A stretch of DNA of 64,000 nt from positions 124,001 through 188,000 of the forward strand of contig NZ_VLKK01000002.1 in assembly GCF_007830065.1 (NCBI RefSeq), written 5' to 3'. A program made the position numbers and the translations under genes. Positions within the stretch are counted from its first letter, which is position 1. Each line of letters begins with the position of its first letter. The notes beneath the pieces are model-generated. The model had not been told where the DNA came from and did no database searches. It was given only the letters and a program-made list of their open reading frames with translations. Source of the stretch: Sphingobium wenxiniae (GTDB taxonomy: Bacteria > Pseudomonadota > Alphaproteobacteria > Sphingomonadales > Sphingomonadaceae). Shown in pieces: positions 16,546-25,150 of the stretch.

Positions 16546-17469
16546 ATGATAGACGCGAGCAAGTTGGTGCTGCGCCCCGATGCGCTGAAAGAAGCGCGCA
16601 TCCTCATCACCGGGGGCGGCAGCGGGCTGGGCCGCATCATGGCGGAGGGTTGCGCCCATCTGGGCGCGCGCGTCTATATCTGCGGCCGACGCGGCACGCT
16701 GCTGGAGGAAACGGCGGACGCGATCAACGCGCTTGTCGGACGGGAAAGCGTGCGCGGCATCATATGCGATATCCGCTCGGCCGAATCCCTCACCGCGTTA
16801 GCCGACACCATATGGGCCGACGGCGGAGCGCTGACCGGCCTCATCAACAATGCCGCCGCCAATTTCGTCTCGCGTTCGGAGGACATTTCCCCGCGCGGGT
16901 TCGACGCCATCGCGGATACGGTATTCCGGGGAAGCTGGCTGATGACGCAGGAGGTCGGCCGCCGCTGGCTGGCCGCCGGCGATGAAGGCGCGATCGTCTC
17001 CATCCTGACGACATGGGTCTGGAGCGGCGGCCCCTTCGCGGTTCCCGCGGCCATGGCGAAGGCCGGCGTGAACGCCATGACCCAGTCGTTGGCGGTCGAA
17101 TGGGGCGGACGCGGCATCCGCCTCAACGCGCTGTGCCCCGGCGCCTTCCCGACGGAGGGCATGGCCGCTCGCCTTCTCACCAGGGAACAGGGCTATTCCA
17201 ACGACGTCGCCAATCCCATGCGCCGCAACGGTCGGCCGGACGAACTGGCCAACGTCGCCGCCTTCCTCCTCTCGCCAGGTTCCAGTTTCGTGAACGGTCA
17301 AACCATCGCGGTGGATGCCGCGGGATGGCAGGAAAATGGCGCGAACTTCGCCAGCCTCACCCGCTGGACGGATGAGGACTGGCAAGCCGCGCGGGACCGG
17401 ATCAGGCGCACCGACGCCGCCGACAAGGCCGCGCGGTCGGTGGATGCAGGCGCGCGGAAACGAGGTTGA
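16546..17469 (+). CDS. SDR of the 2,4-dienoyl-CoA reductase type
   Basis: 307 residues. The cofactor motif is GGGSGLG (~23-29) and NNAAANF follows. At the catalytic site the usual YxxxK is replaced by VPAAMAKAG: the Lys is kept but the Tyr is absent. The neighbouring text AKAGVNAMTQSLAVEWGGRG closely resembles peroxisomal-type 2,4-dienoyl-CoA reductase (DECR2), which also lacks that Tyr. An enoyl/dienoyl-CoA reductase role is therefore more likely than an alcohol dehydrogenase role. It starts 17 nt after the aldo/keto reductase on the same strand. Confidence 0.8.
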   Translation: MIDASKLVLRPDALKEARILITGGGSGLGRIMAEGCAHLGARVYICGRRGTLLEETADAINALVGRESVRGIICDIRSAESLTALADTIWADGGALTGLINNAAANFVSRSEDISPRGFDAIADTVFRGSWLMTQEVGRRWLAAGDEGAIVSILTTWVWSGGPFAVPAAMAKAGVNAMTQSLAVEWGGRGIRLNALCPGAFPTEGMAARLLTREQGYSNDVANPMRRNGRPDELANVAAFLLSPGSSFVNGQTIAVDAAGWQENGANFASLTRWTDEDWQAARDRIRRTDAADKAARSVDAGARKRG

Positions 17470-17586
17470 CATCGCGTGCCAAAGCATATGCGATATTGCG
17501 CTGGACAGCTTGCTTCGGCGCGTGCAAGCGCCATATCGAAAATTGACGAACATTCATGTTGTAATCTCATCACATAGAGAGGTTTT

Positions 17587-18759
17587 ATGTCATCAGCTGT
17601 CATCGTCAGCGCCGTCCGTACCGCGGTCGCTACCGCGCGCAAGGGAACCCTGGCCAATACCAGCGGTGAGAAACTTGCCGCCACCATCCTCCAGGCGGCC
17701 ATCGCGCGCTCCGGCGTCGCGCCCGAACTGATCGACGATGTGATCTTCGCGGAGTCCGGTTACGGCGGCGGGGTTCTGGCGCGCCATGCGGCGGTGGAGC
17801 TTGGCATCTTCCAGGCGGGCGGCATGGCCGTGAACCGCCATTGCGCGGGCAGCTTGAGCGCGGTCGGCGTTGCGGCCGGCGCGATCCTCTCTGGCATGGA
17901 GCGCGCGATCGTCGCGGGCGGCGTCATGTCCGTTTCGACCGGCCCGATGATGCGCCGGCGCATTCCGGGCACGGAAGAGATCCAGGACTTCTGGATGCCG
18001 CCGACGCATCCGGACACCCCGGAAGCGCCCAATATGGACATGTCGATCACGGTCGGCTGGAACACCGCGCAGGCGGCGAACCTGACTCGCGAGGAGATGG
18101 ACGCCTGGGCGCTCCGTTCGCACCAGCGCGCCATCGCCGCCATCGATGCGGGCAATTTCAAGGACGAAATCGTGCCCGTCGAAGCATTGCAGATGGACGG
18201 CTCCACCATTACCTTCGATGTCGACGAGCATCCGCGCCGCGACAGTTCGGCCGAGAAGCTCGCCAGCCTCAAGGTTCTGCATCCGGAGATTGAAGGCTTC
18301 TCGATCACGGCGGGCAATTCGAGCGGCGTGAACGACGCCGCCTCCGCCCTGATGGTCACCAGCGGCGACTTCGCCAGGGGCGAGGGCATCACGCCGGTCG
18401 CGAAGATTCTTGGCTTCACCGCCAAGGGCGCGAATCCGAAGAATACGGGCATCGCCGCTATCGACACGATCCGCAAGCTGCTGGAGCGTACCGGCCGCTC
18501 CGCCGACGACATTGCGCTGTGGGAAATCAACGAAGCCTTCGCCTCGGTCCCGCTCGCGGCCTGCCGTATGCTGGGCATCAGCGAGGATGCCGTCAACATC
18601 TCGGGCAGCGGCTGCTCGATCGGCCACCCGATTTCCGCTTCCGGCGGGCGTATGCTGGCCACGCTCATCAACGACCTCAAGCGTCGGGGCGGCGGCCTTG
18701 GCGTCGCCGCGATGTGCGCGGGCGGCGGCCAGGGCGGCGCGGTTCTCATCGAAGTCTGA
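17587..18759 (+). CDS. Thiolase (acetyl-CoA acyltransferase)
   Basis: 390 residues with the full catalytic set: C86 in NRHCAGSLSA, H347 in CSIGHPISASGG and C377 in MCAGGGQGG. The covering-loop region NIIAAS-like segment of chain-length-selective thiolases is not obvious, so the substrate is open. The gene has its own 117-nt upstream spacer with AGAGAGG before the ATG. It is followed by a clear intrinsic terminator, making it the last gene of the plus-strand run that begins at tesB. It is a paralogue of the thiolase at 3973-5169 and is not closely similar to it. Confidence 0.93.
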   Translation: MSSAVIVSAVRTAVATARKGTLANTSGEKLAATILQAAIARSGVAPELIDDVIFAESGYGGGVLARHAAVELGIFQAGGMAVNRHCAGSLSAVGVAAGAILSGMERAIVAGGVMSVSTGPMMRRRIPGTEEIQDFWMPPTHPDTPEAPNMDMSITVGWNTAQAANLTREEMDAWALRSHQRAIAAIDAGNFKDEIVPVEALQMDGSTITFDVDEHPRRDSSAEKLASLKVLHPEIEGFSITAGNSSGVNDAASALMVTSGDFARGEGITPVAKILGFTAKGANPKNTGIAAIDTIRKLLERTGRSADDIALWEINEAFASVPLAACRMLGISEDAVNISGSGCSIGHPISASGGRMLATLINDLKRRGGGLGVAAMCAGGGQGGAVLIEV

Positions 18760-18785
18760 TCGCGGCGACAGCGCGACCGGCAAGG

Positions 18786-18813
18786 CGGGGCGGGTGGAAC
18801 ACCGCCCCGTTTT
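18786..18813 (+). terminator. Intrinsic terminator after thiolase gene
   Basis: Stem CGGGGCGG / CCGCCCCG, loop of 8 nt, followed by TTTT. It lies 26 nt after the thiolase stop. Confidence 0.75.
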
Positions 18814-18939
18814 CCGTTTGAGGCCCTGTCCCCTGGAGGCTCTGCCAAAGCGTTTCGCAAGCACCATGGCTTCTTTGAAGAAACGGCGTACAAGACGTCA
18901 GACAGGCGCACATTGACATAATTACCGGGAGGGAGCCGA

Positions 18940-20037
18940 ATGACGACGGATGCAGTCAAATATCCGCTGACCGCGGAAGGGTGGACACCGCGCTTGCTGA
19001 CCGAGCTGCTTCAGAAGCAGCGGCCGGGCGCGCAAGTGGAAACGGTCACGGTCGTCGAAGGCAATTATTATGGCGAGGGCATGGTCTCGACAGCCGGACG
19101 GATCACCTTCGATCTCGGCTATGCCGCTCCTTCCGATCTTCCACGGCGCGTCGTTGTCAAGATTGCGCAGACGGTGCTCGCCGCCCAGCCCCTCTATGAC
19201 AATGAGGTGGCTTTTTATGAGCGCCTGCGACCCGAGCTGGATATAGAAGCGCCCCAGGTGTTCGCGAGCGCGTTCGATTCGGAAAGCGGCACTCTGGCGC
19301 TCGTCATGGAGGATTTGCGGGTTCGCGGCATCCGTTTCCCCAACGTCACCGTGCCGGTTGCGCTGGACAGCATAGGCGACCTTATCGATACGCTGGCGCG
19401 CCTTCATGCGCGCTATTGGCAAAGCGCCCGCCTGTCGGGCGATCTGAGCTGGGTGCAGAGCCATATGGCGGGGCCGCTGCACGACATGTTCCACAAGCCC
19501 GACATGGTTCCCGCCATGATCGCCGAACAGGTCCGCACCGAACAGTTCAAGCGCGAAATGGTGCAAAGGCTTGGGCTGACCGTAGAACTGCTCTACGATG
19601 GTTTCCGCGCCGTGCAGGCTCATCAGGCGCGCCTGCCGCAGACGATCCTTCACGGCGACACCCATATCGGCAACACCTATTTGCTGCCGGACGGGCGCGG
19701 CGGGCTGCTCGACTGGCAACTGTTCGTGCGTGGATATTGCATGCATGACGTCGGCTATCTGATCGCCACGGGCCTGTCGATCGAGGATCGCCGTCGTCAC
19801 GAACGCGAACTGCTCGATCATTATCTCGACCGGCTGAAGGCGCACGGTGTGGCCGATGCACCTTCGCGCGAGGATATCTGGACGGAATATCGGCGCGCGG
19901 CGGTATGGAATGTCTATATCGGCTGGCTGACCACGCCGGTAGTCAATTATGGCTGGGAAATCGGCGTGATGGCGCATCTGCGCGTAATGACCGCCTTCGA
20001 GGATCTGGAAACGGCAAAGCTCCTCGCGAGCATGTAG
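18940..20037 (+). CDS. Phosphotransferase family protein (APH fold)
   Basis: 365 residues, starting at the ATG after GGGAGGGAG. It has the kinase-like catalytic loop LHGDTHIGNTYLL (HGD ~237-239) and a metal motif LLDWQLF, DWQ instead of DWE. This places it with the ecdysteroid-kinase-like or DUF1679-like branch of the family, distinct from the two ACAD10-like kinases at 630-1700 and 31318-32394. The substrate is unknown. It converges tail-to-tail on the minus-strand operon that ends at 20087, so it is probably a separate transcription unit. Confidence 0.85.
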   Translation: MTTDAVKYPLTAEGWTPRLLTELLQKQRPGAQVETVTVVEGNYYGEGMVSTAGRITFDLGYAAPSDLPRRVVVKIAQTVLAAQPLYDNEVAFYERLRPELDIEAPQVFASAFDSESGTLALVMEDLRVRGIRFPNVTVPVALDSIGDLIDTLARLHARYWQSARLSGDLSWVQSHMAGPLHDMFHKPDMVPAMIAEQVRTEQFKREMVQRLGLTVELLYDGFRAVQAHQARLPQTILHGDTHIGNTYLLPDGRGGLLDWQLFVRGYCMHDVGYLIATGLSIEDRRRHERELLDHYLDRLKAHGVADAPSREDIWTEYRRAAVWNVYIGWLTTPVVNYGWEIGVMAHLRVMTAFEDLETAKLLASM

Positions 20038-20086
20038 GCGCTTGCGCCCACTACTGACTGGACGGTCGGTCGATCCCGAACCGGCT

Positions 20087-21253
20087 CTAATCGCGGGCCA
20101 GCAGCATGGCCATGGAGAGGGGACCGCCGCCGGCGCCGGTAACGCAAACCTTCATGTCCCGGTCCACCTGGGTTTCGCCCGCCTGCCCGCGCAGCTGACG
20201 CACCGCTTCGCGCACATAACCGAAGGCATGGGTGCGACCCGCCGCGATCTGCCCGCCATTGGTGTTGATCGGGAATTCGCCGTCCCGCGCAATGCGATGC
20301 CCGCCCTCCAGATAACGTCCCCCTTCGCCGATGGGACAAAGGCCGAGCGCCTCGATCCACTGCAACGTCAGAAAACTGAATCCGTCATAAAGCTGGCCGA
20401 TATCGACGTCCTTTATGCTGTAGTCGCTCAGTTCCCAGAGTCGCCGCGCCGTGGGATAGCAGGCCGGTTCGACCGGCTGGTCCCACGTGTAGCGGCCCGG
20501 CAGGGCCTGCGCTACGGCATCGATCCGGATCGGAATGTTCCTGAGGTCCCTGGCAGTGTCGGCCGCCGAGACGATGACGACGGTGGATGCGTCCGACAGC
20601 GTGTCGCAATCATACAGGCAGAGCGGCGACGAGATCATCCGGGCCGCCAGATAATCGTCCATGGTGATCGGTTCGCGAAAGATCGCCTTTGGATTGAGCG
20701 CCCCGTTGCGCCGGGCGTTGATCGCGATCTGGCCGAGCTGCTCACGGGTCGTGCCGTAATCGTGAAAGTGGCGCGACGCATATTGCGCGACCCAGTTCGC
20801 GGCGGAATAGGCATGATAAGGCAGCGTATTTGCCATGACGCCGGCAATACCCTTCGGGTGGACCGACGGAAATTCTTCGGGCTTCTTGCGCGCCGACCCT
20901 TGGGAAATGGTGCGGAAGGCGATGACGTGGCGCGCCCAGCCTGCCCGCACCGCCGCCACCGCATCGCCGATCGCGCTATATTGCGCCGCGGTTTCGTAGG
21001 CGCCGTTATACCAGGTGACATTGAGCCGAAGGGCCTCGATCACGTCGTCGCAGCCAACCGGCGCCATCTCCAGCATGGTTTCGACCCGGCCGGGCCAGGT
21101 GGACACGCCGTCGATGTCCGCCAGCGTCAGGCCCGCATCGTCCAACGCTTCCTTGATCGCATCGATGGTCAGCAGCAGCGGCGACCGGTCGACGAACTTG
21201 CCGACGGCCGACTGGCCCACACCGGATATGACCGGATCCGATTTATTCGACAT
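20087..21253 (-). CDS. Thiolase-like lipid-transfer protein (Ltp2/SCP-x-type aldolase candidate)
   Basis: 388 residues with a thiolase fold. The nucleophilic Cys is missing: the aligned segment reads GAYETAAQYSAIGDAV, with no Cys. The C-terminal thiolase Cys block is replaced by TGAGGGPLSM. The motifs LYDGFSF, GEGG and PINTNGGQ are typical of nonspecific lipid-transfer/thiolase-like proteins. In Mycobacterium, Ltp2 with a DUF35 partner catalyses retro-aldol cleavage of a hydroxyacyl-CoA side chain. This protein is the last gene of an operon that also contains DUF35 and two acyl-CoA dehydrogenases. The aldolase role is inferred from that context. Confidence 0.85.
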   Translation of the reverse strand: MSNKSDPVISGVGQSAVGKFVDRSPLLLTIDAIKEALDDAGLTLADIDGVSTWPGRVETMLEMAPVGCDDVIEALRLNVTWYNGAYETAAQYSAIGDAVAAVRAGWARHVIAFRTISQGSARKKPEEFPSVHPKGIAGVMANTLPYHAYSAANWVAQYASRHFHDYGTTREQLGQIAINARRNGALNPKAIFREPITMDDYLAARMISSPLCLYDCDTLSDASTVVIVSAADTARDLRNIPIRIDAVAQALPGRYTWDQPVEPACYPTARRLWELSDYSIKDVDIGQLYDGFSFLTLQWIEALGLCPIGEGGRYLEGGHRIARDGEFPINTNGGQIAAGRTHAFGYVREAVRQLRGQAGETQVDRDMKVCVTGAGGGPLSMAMLLARD

Positions 21254-21309
21254 TCCCTATCCTCGTCCGCCGCAGAAACCCGCCGCGCTTGTCCTGCAAT
21301 CCTCGCGGT

Positions 21310-22533
21310 TCAACCGATCTGGTTGAACGGCACCTTCTTGTCCGGGCGATAGTCCTGCGGCAGGCCCAGCACCTTTTCGGCGATGGTGTTCCGCAATATT
21401 TCGTCCGTACCGCCCGCGATGCGGGCGCCGGGCACGTCCATCCACGACCAGACATGATCGAGCGTGGAGGTGCCCTCGGGCTCCAGGAGCATGCCCTCCG
21501 CACCCATAAGGTCCATCGCCAGTTCGCCCATCGCCTGACGACGGCGGGCCAGTCGCAGCTTGCGGATCGACCCTTCCGGGCCGGGTTCCTTGCCCTCGGC
21601 AATGGCCGACAGCGCGCGGCGGTGGATCGAACGCAGGCCCTGCCGCTCGACGATAGCTTCCGCCAGCGCCCGGCGCACCTGGCCGTCATCGATGGCGGCA
21701 CGACCGTTGATCCGGCTATTCGCGGCCAACTTGGCGAATTCGTTCAGCGTCGGTCCGCCGCAGGCGTCGTCCGCGACCGAATAGCGTTCGATCATCAGCG
21801 TTTCGATGGCGACACGGAAGCCTGCCCCGACATCGCCCATGCGCTGGCTGTCCGGCACATAGACATTGTCGAAGAAGACTTCGTTGATCTCGCTCTCGCC
21901 CGCCAGCTTGCGCACGGGCTTCACGGTGATCCCTGGCGATTTCATGTCGAGCCAGAAGAAGGTGAGGCCGGCATGCTTGGGCACGGTCGGATCGGTGCGC
22001 ACGACCGCGATGGCATAGTCCGCATATTGCGCCCAGGTGGTCCAGAGCTTCTGTCCGTCTATCCGCCAGCCATCGCCATCGCGCGTGGCCCGCGTCCGCA
22101 CCGCGGCAAGATCGGAGCCGGCGGAAGGCTCGGAAAAGAGCTGGCACCAGATTGTTTCGCCCCGGATGGCGGGCGGCGCCAGGCGCTGGCCGATTTCCTT
22201 GTCGGCATAACGCAGGAGCATGGGTATTGGCATGCCCTGGCTGACGGTGAAATAGGTGGTCGGAAAATCGTGCTTGAACTCTTCCTGGCCGAACAGGATC
22301 TTCTGGATCTCGGAGCCTCCGCCGCCGCCCAGCGCGCGCGGCAGCGTGATGCAGGCATAGCCGGCCTCCGATTTCAGGCGTTGATATTCGCGGGCCAACG
22401 CCAGATCCTGATCAACGGTCAAGCCCTTGCGCGCTTCATGGCCGAAGCGCGGCTCCATGGCGTCGAGCCAGGCACGGGCACGCGCGACATAGTCGCCAAG
22501 GCTCTCATTAGCTTGCGTGGACATGTCGTTCAT
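21310..22533 (-). CDS. Acyl-CoA dehydrogenase, subunit of a probable heteromeric pair
   Basis: 407 residues with the FAD-binding and middle-domain motifs of acyl-CoA dehydrogenases: QLFSEPSAGSDLA (~129-141) and WRIDGQKLWTTWA. The C-terminal block is RIAGGTDEILRNTIAEKVLG; MCAD-type enzymes have Glu immediately before GT, and here it is Gly. Start ATG 22533 overlaps the stop of the preceding dehydrogenase by 1 nt (TGATG). Adjacent, dissimilar dehydrogenase genes like these encode alpha2beta2 enzymes for bulky steroid acyl-CoAs (ChsE1/ChsE2 type). Which subunit carries the base cannot be told without an alignment. Confidence 0.92.
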   Translation of the reverse strand: MNDMSTQANESLGDYVARARAWLDAMEPRFGHEARKGLTVDQDLALAREYQRLKSEAGYACITLPRALGGGGGSEIQKILFGQEEFKHDFPTTYFTVSQGMPIPMLLRYADKEIGQRLAPPAIRGETIWCQLFSEPSAGSDLAAVRTRATRDGDGWRIDGQKLWTTWAQYADYAIAVVRTDPTVPKHAGLTFFWLDMKSPGITVKPVRKLAGESEINEVFFDNVYVPDSQRMGDVGAGFRVAIETLMIERYSVADDACGGPTLNEFAKLAANSRINGRAAIDDGQVRRALAEAIVERQGLRSIHRRALSAIAEGKEPGPEGSIRKLRLARRRQAMGELAMDLMGAEGMLLEPEGTSTLDHVWSWMDVPGARIAGGTDEILRNTIAEKVLGLPQDYRPDKKVPFNQIG

Positions 22534-23609
22534 CACACCGTCTCCAGTATCTGCTGGCCGTCGACAAGCAGGTCGCGCCAGAAGGGCGCCCCGCCGATTT
22601 CAAGCGCCAGGGATCGCGCGCGCCGATAGTGGTGATGCGGCTCGGCCTCCCAGGTCACGCCGATGCCGCCATGCGTCTGGATGCATTCGCGCGCGGCGAA
22701 GTCATAGGCCATGCCGGCGCCCAGCCGCGCGGTGCAGGCCAGCATGAGGAAATCGCCGCGTCCTTCCTCCAGCGACTCCAGCGCATCGATGGCACAGCCC
22801 CGGCCGATCTCCAGTTCCTGATACATGTCGGCCAGCTTGTGCTTGATCGCCTGGAACGCGCCGATGGCTTGACCGAAGACCTTGCGCTCCTTGGCATAGT
22901 CGACCGAAATGCGCAGACAGCGCTCGGCCCCGCCGATCTGTTCGAACGCCACCAGCGTGGCGGCGACGCCTGCATGACGAAGGAGCGCGTTCCAACCGGC
23001 AACGACCAGCGTGGCTGGCGTATCGTCGAACCGCAGGGCGGCTGCGGCGCGCGCATTGTCGATGGTGGGCACGACGTCCCGCGTAACGCCGGCGGCGGTC
23101 AGATCGACGAGATAAAGACCCGGCGTATCGCCGTCCCGGGCACTGACCAACGCATGGGTCGCAACCGCGGCAAAACTCGCCGGAGCCTTGGCGCCCTTCA
23201 GCGTTCCACCGGAAAAGACGACAGCGGGCGACAGGCCGCACTCGCCTGCTTCGCCCAGCGCGAGCGTCGCGATGGCCTGGCCGGATGCGAGCTGCGCCGC
23301 CACGTCGGCGGCGACCCCGCCCTCCAGCAGGGCCGCTGCGGTCACATAGCCGGATGCCAGCGGAAGCGAGACAGTGCGCTGCCCCAGTTCCTGCAACAAC
23401 GGCGCCAGCGAGCCGATACCCAGCCCAAGGCCGCCGCTTTCTTCGGCAATGGCGATGGCGGGCCAGCCCAGTTCGACGGCCTTCCCCCACAGGGCGGCAT
23501 CGAAGGAGCCGGGTTCCTCCAGCAACGCTTTGAGGCGAGTCTGAGACGCTTCGGCATCGAGCAGGCGCACCGCCTGATCGAGGAGCATCGTGAGAATTTC
23601 ATTTTCCAT
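22533..23609 (-). CDS. Acyl-CoA dehydrogenase, second subunit
   Basis: 358 residues, shorter and more divergent than its neighbour. The N-terminal helical and middle domains are weakly conserved. The middle part lacks the TEP/SEPxxGSD flavin motif seen in the other subunit. The C-terminal domain is typical: RKVFGQAIGAFQAIKHKLAD followed by QTHGGIGVTWEAEPHHHYRR. This split of conserved features between two adjacent genes is usual for heteromeric dehydrogenases acting on large cyclic acyl-CoAs. Start ATG 23609 overlaps the DUF35 stop by 1 nt. The in-frame GTG at 23612 is an alternative. Confidence 0.9.
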   Translation of the reverse strand: MENEILTMLLDQAVRLLDAEASQTRLKALLEEPGSFDAALWGKAVELGWPAIAIAEESGGLGLGIGSLAPLLQELGQRTVSLPLASGYVTAAALLEGGVAADVAAQLASGQAIATLALGEAGECGLSPAVVFSGGTLKGAKAPASFAAVATHALVSARDGDTPGLYLVDLTAAGVTRDVVPTIDNARAAAALRFDDTPATLVVAGWNALLRHAGVAATLVAFEQIGGAERCLRISVDYAKERKVFGQAIGAFQAIKHKLADMYQELEIGRGCAIDALESLEEGRGDFLMLACTARLGAGMAYDFAARECIQTHGGIGVTWEAEPHHHYRRARSLALEIGGAPFWRDLLVDGQQILETV

Positions 23610-24022
23610 CACCGCTTATCCTCTTGCGCGCGGGTGAACAGCGGGAACCAGATCCCGTCCTGCTCCTCGAAACATACTTGCACCCGGTCGCCGATCGCCG
23701 CCTCCACGGCTCCGTCGCCCACGATATTGGTTGTCAGCAATACGCCGTCCACGCCGTCCAACGCTACCCGCGCGATGGCGTAGGGCACGTCCAGACCGGG
23801 CGCCCAGGCCTGATAATTGACGGTGATACTGTATATGCCGCCTGTCCCCTCGACCGGCTGTGGAGCGACATTCTCGCTCAGGCACGATGGGCAGATCGGC
23901 GCCGCCGGATGAATCCAGGTGCCGCACTCCCGGCACTGCATGATCTTGAGCACACCCTCTCTGCCCGCTTCCCAGTAGAAGCGGTTCAAAGGGGTCAAAC
24001 GGGGACGCGGGCGTGTTGCCAT
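23609..24022 (-). CDS. DUF35 Zn-ribbon/OB-fold protein
   Basis: 137 residues. The N-terminal helix (LNRFYWEAGREG) leads to a rubredoxin-like zinc ribbon, CRECG...CPSC (four Cys within ~20 residues), followed by an OB-fold with GGIYSITVN and YAIARVALDGVDG. Proteins of this type bind and activate thiolase-like partners; in the actinobacterial ChsH2-Ltp2 complex the DUF35 domain is needed for aldolase activity. It is the first gene of the operon that ends with the thiolase-like protein. No MaoC hydratase domain is fused to it, unlike in ChsH2. Confidence 0.92.
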   Translation of the reverse strand: MATRPRPRLTPLNRFYWEAGREGVLKIMQCRECGTWIHPAAPICPSCLSENVAPQPVEGTGGIYSITVNYQAWAPGLDVPYAIARVALDGVDGVLLTTNIVGDGAVEAAIGDRVQVCFEEQDGIWFPLFTRAQEDKR

Positions 24023-24208
24023 GGAAAAGCCATCATCAATGTCATGTTGTCAGTTGTCCTCATCATGACTGGCGCTCCAATGCCAGCATCAAAGCGTCCG
24101 CCGCACGCCATATATCATGAGCGCGATGATGTCGGAGACACCGCGGCACGAGGGCCGGATATAGCGGGATGCCTATGATGGCCATATGCGGCCGGAAACC
24201 AGCCGTCA

Positions 24209-25147
24209 TCAGATTTCCCGATCGAGCGCCGCGTCAGCCACGCGCTCCCTATAGCGCTGCGAATGCCAGGTGATCAACACCGCCCCGCCGACGATGATCG
24301 CCACGCCAAGCCATGTCGTGGATGGCGGCAGTTCATGGAAGATGACGAGGCCAAGCAGCGAGGTCATGATGATGCGGCTGTAGTCCACCGGCGCCAGCAC
24401 CGTGGCATCGCCCATCGACAGCCCCCTGATATAGCAGAATTGCGCGATCGCGCCCGTTACGCCCATGGCGAGCAGCAGCAGGCCGTCATGGACCGATGGC
24501 AGCCGCCAGACGGGTATCGCGGCGGGCAGGGCGAACAACACGCCGAACACGCCGGCCCACGACAGCAGCTGCAACTGCCCGTGCGACCGGCTCAGCGCCT
24601 TGATGCCGGTGACGGAGAAGGCGAGCAGCATCGCCGCGGCCAGCCCGTACAACGCAGGAAGCAGCGCCACGCCCTCGCTCCCCTTCGGTTGTATGACGAG
24701 CAGGACGCCGCCGAACCCCGCCAGCGTCGCGAGGAAGCGGAGCATTCCGACCCGTTCGCCCAGCATGAGGATCGCCAACGGCACCATCCAGAGCGTGCGG
24801 GTAAAGGACAGGGCATTCGCCTCCGCCAGAGGAAGCTGCTGATAAGACGCGAAGGCCAGCATCATCGACAGGCTGGTCGCAATGGCGCGCACCACGAACA
24901 GTCCCAGTCTGTTGGTGGCGAAGGCCTGCACCGGATCGCGCAGGATGAAGGGCACGAGCACCAGCAGGCCGATCAACTGGCGGATGAAGACCTGCATCGG
25001 CGGTGGATAGCCTTCGCCCATGAACTTCACCAGCGCCATCGACACTGAAAAGGCGAGCGCGGACAGCAATACCCACAGGGCGCCGCGCAAATTGCTTTGG
25101 GGCAACGTCTGTGCGCGGGCGCTCTTACTGCCGTCCATCACCGGCAA
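24209..25147 (-). CDS. DMT-superfamily transporter (EamA family)
   Basis: About 312 residues with ten predicted hydrophobic helices arranged as two EamA repeats. A conserved WVLLSALAFSVSMALVKFMG opens the first repeat and GLAAAMLLAFSVTGIKALS the second. It would be an inner-membrane exporter or uptake carrier for a small metabolite; the substrate is unknown. It begins just 3 nt after the stop of the fadB-like gene if the TTG at 25147 is used, which suits the spacing from GGAAGGA. The ATG at 25138 is the alternative. It is probably co-transcribed with that gene. Confidence 0.88.
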   Translation of the reverse strand: MPVMDGSKSARAQTLPQSNLRGALWVLLSALAFSVSMALVKFMGEGYPPPMQVFIRQLIGLLVLVPFILRDPVQAFATNRLGLFVVRAIATSLSMMLAFASYQQLPLAEANALSFTRTLWMVPLAILMLGERVGMLRFLATLAGFGGVLLVIQPKGSEGVALLPALYGLAAAMLLAFSVTGIKALSRSHGQLQLLSWAGVFGVLFALPAAIPVWRLPSVHDGLLLLAMGVTGAIAQFCYIRGLSMGDATVLAPVDYSRIIMTSLLGLVIFHELPPSTTWLGVAIIVGGAVLITWHSQRYRERVADAALDREI

Positions 25148-25150
25148 TAA

